A program made the translations under genes and the position numbers. From Hamadaea tsunoensis DSM 44101 (lineage in GTDB: Bacteria; Actinomycetota; Actinomycetes; Mycobacteriales; Micromonosporaceae): DNA of 64,000 nucleotides. The first letter of the stretch is position 1; each line of letters opens with the position of its first letter. The stretch spans positions 186,001-250,000 of the forward strand of contig NZ_AUAX01000001.1 of NCBI RefSeq assembly GCF_000428945.1, written 5' to 3'. Positions 9,710 to 17,348 of this stretch are shown piece after piece. The notes below the pieces were generated by a model. That model saw only the letters and a program-made list of their open reading frames with translations. It had not been told where the DNA came from and did not search any database.

Positions 9710-11011
9710 GTGACGCAGACCGCCCCCATCACCACCGACCAGGCCTGTCCCCAGTGCCACGCCCGCCTCGTCAGCGAGTACGACGCGACGCCCTGGTGTG
9801 AACGCTGCGAATGGAACCTCGGCGCCTTCGAGCCGGACAAGCACGACGGCTGGTTCGCCCGGCGTCAGGCGACCTTCATCCACGACGCCGGCTACGACCT
9901 GAGCAGCTCGCTCTTCACGCAGCTGGCGGGGCGTACGGCCGGCGCGCCCGGGCTCGGGCTGCCGCTGGTCGTGCTGCTGCTCATCTCGGGCGTCATGCTC
10001 GCGATCTTCCTCGGCGTGATCGCGGTGGGCGCCTGGCTGGTCGTCACCCAGCCCTTCCTCGTGAAGATCGTCGGCCTGCTGCTCATCGGCTTCGCACTGC
10101 CGTTCACGCCGAAGTTCGGCTCGCCCCGCAAGCGGCGCGCGGCCATCGACGAGCTGTCTGAAACCGAAGCGCCGCACCTGTACTCGCTCATCCGCCGCAC
10201 GGCCGAGGCCGTCGGTGCACCGATGCCGCACCACATCGGCGTCGAGGCGCAGTGGAACGCGTCCACGGCCGTGCTGGGTCTGCGGCGACGCCGGTTCCTG
10301 GTGCTCGGCCTGCCGCTGTGGCGCGCCGCCCGGCCTCAGGAGCGGGTCGCGCTGCTGGGTCACGAGCTCGGTCACTTCGTCAACAACGACGTGGCGCGGA
10401 GAGTGGCGGCGTACCCGGCCCTCAACAGCTTCGGCACCGCCGCCGACCTGATCCACCCTTCCCAGCTCAGGCGTCTTGCGGCCGGCGCGACCGGGTGGGC
10501 CGGCGGTTTGATGATGCTCTGCCTGCTCCTGGCCTACCCGTTCCTCTGGCTGGCGTCCAACCTCCTGTGGCTGGCGCACCTCGGTGCACACGCCATCGGC
10601 GCCCGGAGTTCGCAGCGTGCCGAGTACTACGCGGACGACCTTGAGGCGTACGCCGCCGGAACCGCTGCCGCGCTGAGCCTGGAGGAGCTGCTCACCCTGT
10701 CGCAGGGGCTGATCGCCGTCATCGGCGGCCGGTCGCGGTCACGGCAGACGGGTGACGGCTGGCGCCAGGGCGTCGAAGAGGCCCGCAGCCGCAATGCCGA
10801 GCGGATGCCCCGGCTGCTCCAGCTGACCATCCGGACGGAGGCCTCGATCTTCGCGACGCATCCGCCGCAGGGGCTGCGGCACCGGATGCTGACCGCCGCC
10901 CCGTACCGGGAGCCGCGCGTCGTGCTCACCGAGGGCGAGTCCGCCGCGATCGACGCCGAGCTGGCGCGGTTCGAGGAACGCTACCGGCGGGAGATCGCCG
11001 AGAGCTGGTGA
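9710..11011 (+). CDS. M48-family zinc metalloprotease with N-terminal zinc ribbon
   Basis: A 433-residue membrane protease. Residues about 10-35 form a zinc ribbon (CPQCHARL...CERCEW). Two hydrophobic segments follow (about 88-130). The catalytic HELGH is at 218-222, and the third zinc ligand is likely the Glu in AEYYADDLEAYAAG (about 305). A second hydrophobic pair lies at about 260-295. Fold and motif order match HtpX/Ste24-like peptidases, which degrade or process membrane proteins. The C-terminal THPPQGLRHRM stretch is also typical. The GTG start follows a TATGCT box by 8 bases. The zinc ribbon is an uncommon addition for HtpX and may serve in recognition (inference). Confidence 0.85.
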   Translation: MTQTAPITTDQACPQCHARLVSEYDATPWCERCEWNLGAFEPDKHDGWFARRQATFIHDAGYDLSSSLFTQLAGRTAGAPGLGLPLVVLLLISGVMLAIFLGVIAVGAWLVVTQPFLVKIVGLLLIGFALPFTPKFGSPRKRRAAIDELSETEAPHLYSLIRRTAEAVGAPMPHHIGVEAQWNASTAVLGLRRRRFLVLGLPLWRAARPQERVALLGHELGHFVNNDVARRVAAYPALNSFGTAADLIHPSQLRRLAAGATGWAGGLMMLCLLLAYPFLWLASNLLWLAHLGAHAIGARSSQRAEYYADDLEAYAAGTAAALSLEELLTLSQGLIAVIGGRSRSRQTGDGWRQGVEEARSRNAERMPRLLQLTIRTEASIFATHPPQGLRHRMLTAAPYREPRVVLTEGESAAIDAELARFEERYRREIAESW

Positions 11012-11038
11012 CGTGATTCATTGCCGGAGGCGCGGTCG

Positions 11039-11059
11039 ATGGGTTACGGTGGTGGCTGA
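11039..11059 (+). other. possible six-codon mini-ORF in the rho leader
   Basis: ATG at 11039 opens a reading frame MGYGGG ending in TGA, preceded by GGAGG with a 9-base spacer. It lies 200 bases upstream of rho in an otherwise gene-free leader. The ribosome site is respectable, but a frame this short can arise by chance. Confidence 0.2.
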
Positions 11060-11256
11060 GCAAGGTACCGGCGGTCGAGTTCACTCCCGCTGACGCGCTC
11101 AACCCCACCATCACCGGCACCGCTTCTCCGTATCGCGACGTGGTCGCGCGGACCTCGGTGCCGGAGCTCCGCGCGACCCACCGCCTCCCGGCCGCCGATC
11201 CTCCGGCAGGCCGAAGCGCCCGGCGGGTCCCGCCCGACCCACCACGGGAGTCCAGC

Positions 11257-12366
11257 ATGACCACATCCAGATCCGTCAGCGGCATCGCCGACATCAAGGA
11301 TCATCGCGGCTTCGTGCGTACCGACGGTTATCTTCCGGCCGACGGCGACGCGTTCCTGCCGCCTTCCCTCATCGACAAGTACGCGTTGCGCCGCGGCGAC
11401 CTCGTCACGGGTACCGCCGGAGAAGCCCAGGGCCGCAAGGCTTCTCCGATGACCACAGTGGACACGGTGAACGGCGTACCGGTCGACCAGCTCGGCCGGG
11501 ACCGGCCCGACTTCTACGCGCAGACGCCGATCTTCCCCGACGAGCGGATGCGCCTGGAGACCGATCCCCGGCTGCTGGCCACGCGCGTCATCGACCTCGT
11601 CTCCCCCATCGGCAAGGGTCAGCGGGCGCTCATCGTCTCCCCGCCGAAGGCCGGCAAGACGACCGTGCTGCAGGCGGTCGCGAAGGGGATCAGCGAGAAC
11701 CACCCGGACGCGTACCTCATGGCGCTGCTCGTGGACGAGCGGCCCGAGGAGGTGACCGACATGCGCCGCACCGTACGCGGAGAGGTCGTCGCCTCGCCGT
11801 TCGACCGCCCGCCCAGCGACCACATCGCCGTGGCCGAACTGGCCGTCGAGCGCGCCAAGCGCCTGGTCGAGGCCGGGGCCGACGTCGTGCTGCTGCTCGA
11901 CTCGATCACCCGGCTCGGGCGCGCGTACAACCTCGCGGCCCCGTCGAGCGGCCGGATCATGTCCGGCGGCATCGAGGCGGGCGCCCTGCACGCGCCGAAG
12001 CGGTTCCTCGGCGCCGCCCGCAACCTGGAGGGCGGCGGCTCGCTGACCATCGTCGCCACCGCCCTCGTGGAGACCGGGTCACTGGCCGACACGGTCATCT
12101 TCGAGGAGTTCAAGAGCACCGGAAACTCCGAGGTACGCCTCCTGCGCGGCCTCGCCGAGCGACGCATCTTCCCGGCCGTGGACGTCGACGCCTCCGGTAC
12201 GCGTCGCGAAGAGCTCCTCTTCACCCCCGCCGAACTCGAACTGGTACGCCGACTCCGCCGGGCGTTGAGCGCGGCCGACTCCCAGCACGCGGGCGAGCAG
12301 CTGGTCGAGCGGCTCGCCAAGACCTCCTCGAACGCGGAGTTCCTGATGCAGCTCGCCCGCGCGTAA
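11257..12366 (+). CDS. rho: short-form transcription termination factor Rho
   Basis: A 369-residue hexameric RNA helicase. An OB/cold-shock RNA-binding domain (about residues 8-65, GFVRTDGYLPADGDAFL) leads into the RecA-like motor with Walker A PPKAGKT (129-135), LVDERPEEVTDM, Walker B VVLLLDSITR (about 208-217), the Q/R-loop stretch and FEEFKSTGNSE. It lacks both the N-terminal helix bundle of E. coli Rho (419 residues) and the long basic insertion usual in the housekeeping Rho of high-GC actinobacteria, so I think it is a paralogue. ATG at 11257 has an ACGGGAG site. A 245-base leader precedes it. The next gene is a divergent EF-Tu. Confidence 0.88.
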   Translation: MTTSRSVSGIADIKDHRGFVRTDGYLPADGDAFLPPSLIDKYALRRGDLVTGTAGEAQGRKASPMTTVDTVNGVPVDQLGRDRPDFYAQTPIFPDERMRLETDPRLLATRVIDLVSPIGKGQRALIVSPPKAGKTTVLQAVAKGISENHPDAYLMALLVDERPEEVTDMRRTVRGEVVASPFDRPPSDHIAVAELAVERAKRLVEAGADVVLLLDSITRLGRAYNLAAPSSGRIMSGGIEAGALHAPKRFLGAARNLEGGGSLTIVATALVETGSLADTVIFEEFKSTGNSEVRLLRGLAERRIFPAVDVDASGTRREELLFTPAELELVRRLRRALSAADSQHAGEQLVERLAKTSSNAEFLMQLARA

Positions 12367-12380
12367 TTCGGTGGCGGCCG

Positions 12381-12400
12381 GGGACCGGTCCCGCTAGGTT
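12381..12400 (+). promoter_or_regulatory. palindromic operator candidate and -10 box of the EF-Tu leader
   Basis: A perfect 12-bp palindrome GGGACCGGTCCC (12381-12392) lies immediately before TAGGTT (12395-12400). Seven bases later is the ATG of the leader ORF, so the transcript probably starts at or near that ATG. I see no good -35 box, which would fit an activator-dependent promoter (inference). Confidence 0.5.
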
Positions 12401-12407
12401 GATCGAC

Positions 12408-12485
12408 ATGCGTACCCCGCCCGGCTTTTCCCCACTCAGCGCCCTGCTGAGTGCCGTGGCGCGTACGTGCCGACTGGATAGCTGA
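12408..12485 (+). CDS. 25-residue leader peptide upstream of the EF-Tu paralogue
   Basis: A complete small ORF from ATG 12408 to TGA 12483-12485. The peptide begins [14 protein letters not shown] and ends ARTCRLDS. It starts 7 bases after a -10 box, so it is probably read from a leaderless message. Codons 4-6 encode Pro-Pro-Gly, a known slow-translation motif. Codons 9-16 are themselves an RNA hairpin (CACTCAGC paired with GCTGAGTG). The position, 155 bases ahead of a specialised EF-Tu and before a terminator-like hairpin, is that of an attenuation leader. I do not recognise the peptide from a named family. Confidence 0.6.
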   Translation: MRTPPGFSPLSALLSAVARTCRLDS

Positions 12486-12616
12486 CTCTTCTCCCCGCCG
12501 CAGCAGGACGATGGGAGGAGAGTGTCCTCGCGCGCCCCTGACTTCAGGCGGCGCGCCGCGTTCTGGCGCGATGGTGCCGACGGCAGTGCCGTCGCGTTCG
12601 GCCGAAGGCCGCATTT
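12433..12616 (+). promoter_or_regulatory. candidate transcription attenuator of the EF-Tu paralogue
   Basis: Stacked inverted repeats. Within the leader ORF, CACTCAGC/GCTGAGTG (12433-12440 with 12446-12453). Across the leader stop, CTCTTCTCCC pairs with GGGAGGAGAG (12485-12494 region with 12513-12522). CGACGG/CCGTCG lies at 12578-12583 with 12589-12594. CGGCC/GGCCG lies at 12599-12603 with 12607-12611 and is followed by CATTTCCC. The last hairpin resembles a weak intrinsic terminator 24 bases before the EF-Tu start. Ribosome position on the leader could choose between these structures. The regulation itself is inferred. Confidence 0.5.
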
Positions 12617-12639
12617 CCCAGTCGGACAAGGATTTCATC

Positions 12640-13827
12640 ATGGGCAAGAGCAGCTTCGCGCGGACGAAGCCGCACCTCAACATCGGCACGATGGGGCACG
12701 TCGACCACGGCAAGACGACCCTGACGGCCGCGATCACCAAGGTCCTCCACGACCGCGACCCGGAGCACAACCCCTTCACGCCCTTCGACGCGATCGACCG
12801 GGCTCCCGAAGAGCAGGCGCGCGGCATCACGATCAACATCGCCCACGTCGAGTACGAGACGGACGCGCGGCACTACGCGCACGTCGACATGCCCGGCCAC
12901 GCCGACTACGTGAAGAACATGATCACGGGGGCGGCCCAGGTCGACGGGGCGATCCTGGTCGTGTCGGCGCTCGACGGCGCCATGCCGCAGACCCGGGAGC
13001 ACGTGCTGCTCGCGCGGCGGGTCGGCGTACCCCATCTGGTCGTCGCCATGAACAAGGCGGACGCCGCGCCGGACGCGGAGCTGCTGGACCTCGTGGAGCT
13101 GGAGATCCGGGAGCTGTTGTCCCGCAACGGCTTCCCGGGCGACGACATCCCGGTGGTCCGCGTCTCCGCGCTGAAGGCACTGGAGGGCGACCCGGTGTGG
13201 GAGCAGTCCATCATGGACCTGCTGACCGCGGTGGACGCGTATGTCCCCGTCCCGCCCCGGGAGCTGGCGGTGCCGTTCCTGATGCCGATCGAGAACGTCC
13301 TGACCATCTCGGGCCGCGGCACCGTGGTCACCGGCGCGGTGGAGCGCGGCACCCTGCGTGCCGGCGACACCGTCGAGGTCGTGGGCCTCGGGCCCACGAT
13401 CAGCACCGTCGCGATCGGGCTGGAGACCTTCGGCAAGGTCCTGGAGCGGGCCGAGGCGGGTGACAACGCCGCGATCCTGCTCCGCGGGATCAAGCGCGAC
13501 CAGATCCGCCGGGGTCAGGTCGTCGTCGCGCCCGGCACGCTGCGCCCGCATCACCGCTTCACCGCCCGGATGTACGCGTTGAGCAGCGAGGAGGGCGGCC
13601 GCCACACGCCGTTCCACGCGAACTACCGGCCGCAGTTCTACTTCCGGACGACCGACGTCCCGGGGTCTATCGACCTTGGCGACCGGCCCGAGATGGCGCC
13701 GGGCGAGTCGGCGGACGTGACGGTGGTGCTCGGCTCGGCGGTGCCGATGGAGGCCGGCCTGGGCTTCGCCGTCCGTGAGGGCAACCGCACGGTGGCGGCG
13801 GGCACCGTGGTATCCATATTGGAGTAA
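12640..13827 (+). CDS. tuf: divergent elongation factor Tu paralogue (Tuf3-like)
   Basis: A 395-residue GTPase that would deliver aminoacyl-tRNA to the ribosome. All GTP motifs are intact: [15 protein letters not shown] (the catalytic His equivalent to H84 is present), NKAD (usually NKCD) and SALK. Domains 2 and 3 are complete ([25 protein letters not shown]). It diverges from ordinary EF-Tu throughout and carries R, N, A and A at E. coli positions Q124, Y160, R230 and G275, which lie in the binding sites of EF-Tu inhibitors. L120, G257, G316, R333, T334 and A375 are unchanged. ATG at 12640 has an AAGGA site. It resembles the third EF-Tu (Tuf3) of Streptomyces, so a housekeeping copy should exist elsewhere. 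Confidence 0.9.
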   Translation: MGKSSFARTKPHLNIGTMGHVDHGKTTLTAAITKVLHDRDPEHNPFTPFDAIDRAPEEQARGITINIAHVEYETDARHYAHVDMPGHADYVKNMITGAAQVDGAILVVSALDGAMPQTREHVLLARRVGVPHLVVAMNKADAAPDAELLDLVELEIRELLSRNGFPGDDIPVVRVSALKALEGDPVWEQSIMDLLTAVDAYVPVPPRELAVPFLMPIENVLTISGRGTVVTGAVERGTLRAGDTVEVVGLGPTISTVAIGLETFGKVLERAEAGDNAAILLRGIKRDQIRRGQVVVAPGTLRPHHRFTARMYALSSEEGGRHTPFHANYRPQFYFRTTDVPGSIDLGDRPEMAPGESADVTVVLGSAVPMEAGLGFAVREGNRTVAAGTVVSILE

Positions 13828-13831
13828 CGAA

Positions 13832-13868
13832 AACCGGCCCGGGTCACACCACCCGGGCCGGTTCGTTT
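13832..13868. terminator. bidirectional terminator between EF-Tu and the chitinase
   Basis: A perfect 13-bp stem AACCGGCCCGGGT/ACCCGGGCCGGTT with loop CACACC is followed on the plus strand by CGTTTTC and on the minus strand by CGTTA. It separates two convergent genes. Confidence 0.88.
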
Positions 13869-13877
13869 TCGGATGCG

Positions 13878-15458
13878 TCAGGCGATGAGCTGCCAGAGAG
13901 CCGGCACGTTCGGCGGCTCCCAGCCGGTGAGCGACGTGTGCGGCTGGAGGCACTTGTACGTGTGCCCGCCGTACGTCACGATGTCGCCCGCCTTGTACGC
14001 GTGCCCCGCCGTCCAGGCCGGGTAGCTGCCGGAGGCCGTCGGGGACGGTGACGCCGGCGTGCTCGGGCTGACCGACGGCGACGGTGAGGCCGACCGGCTC
14101 GGGCTGGCCGACGGCGACGCGCTGGCCGAGGTGCTCGGACCGCACGGGCCGTTGTCGGTCCACGGCTTGCCGTCACCGGTGTTCAGGTCGGGCTGGTCGC
14201 CCTGCGTCCACCACTTGGCGGTGTACTTGTGGCCGTTGTAGGAGACCACCGCCCCGCCGTTGTACGCGGTCGTCGACACCCAGGCCGCCGCCGTGCACGA
14301 GCCGGTCGGCGACGTGGACGGGCTCGGGCTCGCGCTCCGCGAGGCGCTGGGCGAGGCGGACGGCGACGTCGGGTTCGAGGCGCTCGCGGACGGCGACGTC
14401 GTGGTCGTGCCGCTGGTGAACGGCTCGAACGCGTGGCTGAACTGCCACTGCGTCTGGCTCACCCCGGAACAGGTGTCGCTGCCGGCCGTGCCCGGGCAGC
14501 CGCCGTTGTCCCGCTGCAAGGCCCAGTACGACAGCTCGGCGATGCCCTGCTGCGCGGCCCACGCCTCGACTATGGGCGCGTCGGCGGTCTGGAACGTCTC
14601 CGCCGCACCGAAGTCGTCGATGCCCATCATCTCGGTGACGCCGACCATGCCCCACAGCTCGGCGTCGGTCTTCGCCGGGTACAGGTTCTTGAGCTGGTTC
14701 TTCAGCCCGGTCGCCGCCGTCTTGGTGTCGTTGGCCATGTTGTGCGTCGCGTTGTCGTAGTAGTCGAACGTCATGAGGTTCACGATGTCGACCTTGACGC
14801 CGTTGGCGATCGCGTTGGTGATGATGTTCAGGCCGCTGCTGGCCAGACCGCTGGTCGTGGTCGGCAGGGTGAACACGATCTGCAACGGCCGGCCGTTGGC
14901 CGCCGCCCAGTCCTGCGTCTTCTTGATGGCCTGGCTGCGGCGGGTGATCCCGGCGCTGTTGGTCAGCGAGTTGTCCTCGATGTCCATGTCCAGCCGGGTC
15001 ACGTTGTACGTCGTGATGACCTTCTCGTACTGCGCCGCGATGGAGTCCACATTGGTGCAGCTGTCCGCGATCTCCGTGGCGCCGTTGTCGGCCGCGTACC
15101 CGCCGAAGGACGGGACCACGTCACCGCCCCGGCCGCGCAGGGCGTCGATCTGCGAACCGAAGCTCGACGCCGCGATCGGCGTACCGGTGTCGCCGTCCCA
15201 GTAGACCGTGCACGAACCGGTCCGCTCGGTCTGCACGAAGGCCATCGTCAGATAGTTCGCGCCGGACTGCTGCGACAGCGTGTTCAGATTGTCACCCGAG
15301 TACGCCTGGAAGTACGGGGCGAACACGTGCGCCGGCAGCAGCGTACCGGCGGCGTGGGCGGACGGGGAGAGGGTCAGGACGGCGGCGGCACCGGCGGCCA
15401 CCGCCGCGACGCCCGCCGACAGGGCCGCGCGCAGCAGCCCCTTGCGGATTGTGGTCAC
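13878..15458 (-). CDS. secreted GH18 chitinase with two CBM5/12 chitin-binding modules
   Basis: A 526-residue exported endochitinase. A signal peptide (about residues 1-37, ending SAHA) leads into a GH18 barrel with the catalytic DxDxE as D157, D159 and E161 (RLDMDIE). The barrel ends near residue 345. Two small carbohydrate-binding modules follow (WVSTTAYNGGAVVSYNGHKYTAKWWTQGDQP and WTAGHAYKAGDIVTYGGHTYKCLQPH), each preceded by a Ser/Pro-rich linker. This single-domain GH18 resembles streptomycete ChiC/ChiD-like enzymes. An AT-rich palindrome lies about 70 bases upstream and may control induction. Confidence 0.93.
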   Translation of the reverse strand: MTTIRKGLLRAALSAGVAAVAAGAAAVLTLSPSAHAAGTLLPAHVFAPYFQAYSGDNLNTLSQQSGANYLTMAFVQTERTGSCTVYWDGDTGTPIAASSFGSQIDALRGRGGDVVPSFGGYAADNGATEIADSCTNVDSIAAQYEKVITTYNVTRLDMDIEDNSLTNSAGITRRSQAIKKTQDWAAANGRPLQIVFTLPTTTSGLASSGLNIITNAIANGVKVDIVNLMTFDYYDNATHNMANDTKTAATGLKNQLKNLYPAKTDAELWGMVGVTEMMGIDDFGAAETFQTADAPIVEAWAAQQGIAELSYWALQRDNGGCPGTAGSDTCSGVSQTQWQFSHAFEPFTSGTTTTSPSASASNPTSPSASPSASRSASPSPSTSPTGSCTAAAWVSTTAYNGGAVVSYNGHKYTAKWWTQGDQPDLNTGDGKPWTDNGPCGPSTSASASPSASPSRSASPSPSVSPSTPASPSPTASGSYPAWTAGHAYKAGDIVTYGGHTYKCLQPHTSLTGWEPPNVPALWQLIA

Positions 15459-15527
15459 GTTGGCTCGCTTTCGGAACGGGGGAAACGAAAAGGAGCTGGG
15501 GATCCGAAGTGAGGAGGGGGTTTACTT

Positions 15528-15544
15528 TTAGTTAAGTTTCCTAA
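15528..15544 (-). promoter_or_regulatory. AT-rich imperfect palindrome upstream of the chitinase
   Basis: TTAGTTAAGTTTCCTAA has outer arms TTAG/CTAA and stands out from the surrounding GC-rich DNA. It sits between the chitinase start (15458) and the divergent gene at 15603. Similar TTAGGAAACTTTCCTAA-type sites are, to my recollection, found before secreted hydrolase genes in related actinomycetes; no second copy was found before the GH74 gene here. Confidence 0.4.
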
Positions 15545-15602
15545 AATATTCACGACCTTACGTCCGGCCCATCGAAGGTGTCAAGGGTTCTACAGTGGGC
15601 CC

Positions 15603-16007
15603 GTGGACAGCATCGTGATCACCGTGCGTACCGGCTCGCGGCCCTCGGTCAGCGACATCACCGCAGCCTGTGCGGACTTCACCCGGGACAAGGGAGACGG
15701 CCTGCTGCACGTGTTCGCGCCGCACGCGACCGCGGGTATCGCGATCATCGAGACGGGCGCGGGAAGCGACGACGACCTCCTGACCGCGCTCGACGACGTC
15801 CTGCCGACCGACGACCGGTGGCGCCATCGGCACGGCTCACGGGGACACGGGCGGGACCACGTGATGCCGGCGTTCGTGGCTCCCTACGCATCTCTACCCG
15901 TCCTGGGTGGACAGATCGCGTTGGGGACGTGGCAGTCGATCTGCCTGGTGGATCCCAACGGGGACAACCCGACCCGATCCGTCCGCCTCAGCTTCCTCGC
16001 CGGCTGA
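15603..16007 (+). CDS. YjbQ-family (UPF0047) protein
   Basis: A 134-residue single-domain protein of the YjbQ family, for which a secondary thiamine-phosphate synthase activity has been reported. The metal-site pattern is present: HATAGIAIIE, then a His-rich loop HRHGSRGHGRDHVMP and the C-terminal LGTWQSICLVD. The length matches the family. GTG at 15603 lies 6 bases after TACAGT, the leaderless arrangement. It shares its upstream region with the divergent chitinase; I see no functional link. Confidence 0.85.
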   Translation: MDSIVITVRTGSRPSVSDITAACADFTRDKGDGLLHVFAPHATAGIAIIETGAGSDDDLLTALDDVLPTDDRWRHRHGSRGHGRDHVMPAFVAPYASLPVLGGQIALGTWQSICLVDPNGDNPTRSVRLSFLAG

Positions 16008-16025
16008 CCCACTCGGCGATCACGT

Positions 16026-16092
16026 GCAAGATCCCGTTTGGATCACCCGCAAGATCCCGCTTGGATCAGGGAAAACACCCGAATCTTGGGCT
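16026..16092. repeat. family A repeat, left half in tandem (partial copy)
   Basis: AAGATCCCGTTTGGATCA is followed directly by a second AAGATCCCGCTTGGATCAGG and then CACCCGAATCTTGGG. Only left arms are present. The matching right-hand arm appears 540 bases away at 16632-16684. Confidence 0.8.
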
Positions 16093-16173
16093 CTTCGGTC
16101 GCTTGTGTGGGTCCGGATCGCCCTGGACCTCGATCCAGTGCCCGGATTCTGTAGTAGTGGATCTCCACGGCTT

Positions 16174-16233
16174 GATCAAGTTCCCTGGAGCTGCGGAATC
16201 GGCCCGTTTTCTGCAGGATCCGGGAACTTGATC
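16174..16233. repeat. inverted repeat with GATCAAGTTCCC arms
   Basis: GATCAAGTTCCC (16174-16185) and its complement GGGAACTTGATC (16222-16233) flank a 36-base centre. The arm ends contain the palindrome TTGATCAA-like core shared with the neighbouring repeat at 16325. Confidence 0.75.
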
Positions 16234-16324
16234 ATGCTTTCCCGTCGTGATGGAGTGGCCCGCTGGTGAACAGCCCGCCGTGGAGTGATCATTTACCGCC
16301 ATTTCGGCAGTCCACGGCGCGTCT

Positions 16325-16435
16325 CCTTGATCAAATACCGGCTATCCGGCAGGGAGGTGCGCTCTCGCCGTAATGACGGTATTTGATCAAGGTGATCGGC
16401 GTCGTGATGCCGCAATAGTGGTATTTGATCAAGTC
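16325..16435. repeat. inverted repeat with CCTTGATCAAATACCG arms plus a third half-copy
   Basis: CCTTGATCAAATACCG (16325-16340) and its exact complement (16377-16392) enclose 36 bases. A further right half, GGTATTTGATCAAG, follows at about 16422-16435. Together with the flanking elements it fills the gene-free interval 16008-16703, in which I see no coding sequence. Confidence 0.8.
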
Positions 16436-16631
16436 TTCGAACCCGCACCGGGACTGCCGTCCGCGAACGAGGTCGGCACGTTCCATACCGGATGGTCGCG
16501 ACAAAGCCCGGGCCGGGTCAGGCGATCCGGCGCGATGGATCGCCCCGCCCCGGATCACATGAGGAACCGATCCGTTGCGATCCCGATCCGGACGATCGCC
16601 GCAGGAGCCGCCCACAAATACGGGCGGGGAG

Positions 16632-16684
16632 CCGAATCTTGAGCCAAGATTACGTGCGAAAACCTGATCCAAACGGGATCTTGG
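16632..16684. repeat. family A repeat, right half (partial copy)
   Basis: An altered centre (AATCTTGAGCCAAGATT, itself a palindrome) is followed by AAAACCTGATCCAAACGGGATCTTG. The right arm matches the complete copies exactly. It may be the far end of the element begun at 16026, separated by other repeats. Confidence 0.8.
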
Positions 16685-16703
16685 GTTGGCTACCCGGCCG
16701 CGA

Positions 16704-17348
16704 TCAGAGGTCGCCAGCGGCCCAGAGTAGGCCGCGTTCGGTGAGGCGCCGGATCGATGGCTCGTCGAGGTCCGCCATGTGGTGTCCCACAGTGGACACG
16801 AAGACCCGCCCCCGCCCCCAGCGCCGCGTCCACACGGCCGGATGGGTGACAGGAGTTCCCCATGGTTCTTCGGCGGGGAAGGTGATCTCGGCGAGGACCT
16901 CGTTGTGCGCGTCCGTCAGGAGCCAATACCGTTCCGTGTCAAGGGAAACGGTCGATATGCCGGCCACGACGGGATGGTCGGGGCGCGTCACCGTCAGCGT
17001 GTGCGGCACGAAGTCGCCCGGGTGGGCGAGGAACCAGCCCCCGGTCAGCAGCTGGTAGCCCCGCTGCGGGAAGGCCGCGACGATGCCGCCGTGCCAGCCG
17101 GCGAATCCGGCGCCGGCGCGTACCGCCGCGTCCAATCCGGACAGCTGGTCCGCCGTCAGGTCGCCCTCGGTCCAGCAGTTGACGATCAGTCGCGTACGCG
17201 CGAGCAGCCCCTCGTCGAGGTACACGTCCAGGGATTCGGCGATCTCGACGGCGTACCCGGCGGATTCGAGGAAGGGTACGAAGCTGTCGGTGGCCTCGAC
17301 GGGCTGGTGGATGTCCCAGCCGCCGCGCACGATCAGGGCCTGTTTCAC
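16704..17348 (-). CDS. ThuA-domain protein (glutamine-amidotransferase-like fold)
   Basis: A 214-residue ThuA-like protein, a family tied to trehalose and other sugar utilisation and to 3-keto-sugar metabolism. Visible features are RLIVNCWTEGDLTADQLSGLDAAVRAGAGFAGWHGG, then HPGDFVPHTLTV and GRGRVFVSTVGHH. The GTG start at 17348 overlaps the stop of the oxidoreductase gene (GTGA, 17345-17348), so the pair is co-translated. ThuA next to a Gfo/Idh/MocA dehydrogenase is a common sugar-catabolism pairing. The repeat-filled region downstream probably ends transcription. Confidence 0.85.
   Translation of the reverse strand: MKQALIVRGGWDIHQPVEATDSFVPFLESAGYAVEIAESLDVYLDEGLLARTRLIVNCWTEGDLTADQLSGLDAAVRAGAGFAGWHGGIVAAFPQRGYQLLTGGWFLAHPGDFVPHTLTVTRPDHPVVAGISTVSLDTERYWLLTDAHNEVLAEITFPAEEPWGTPVTHPAVWTRRWGRGRVFVSTVGHHMADLDEPSIRRLTERGLLWAAGDL

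Noticed and set aside
12451-12639. N-terminal extension of EF-Tu in the longer open frame
   Set aside because: The extension overlaps the leader ORF and attenuator stems. The protein aligns with EF-Tu from ATG 12640, which has a good ribosome site.
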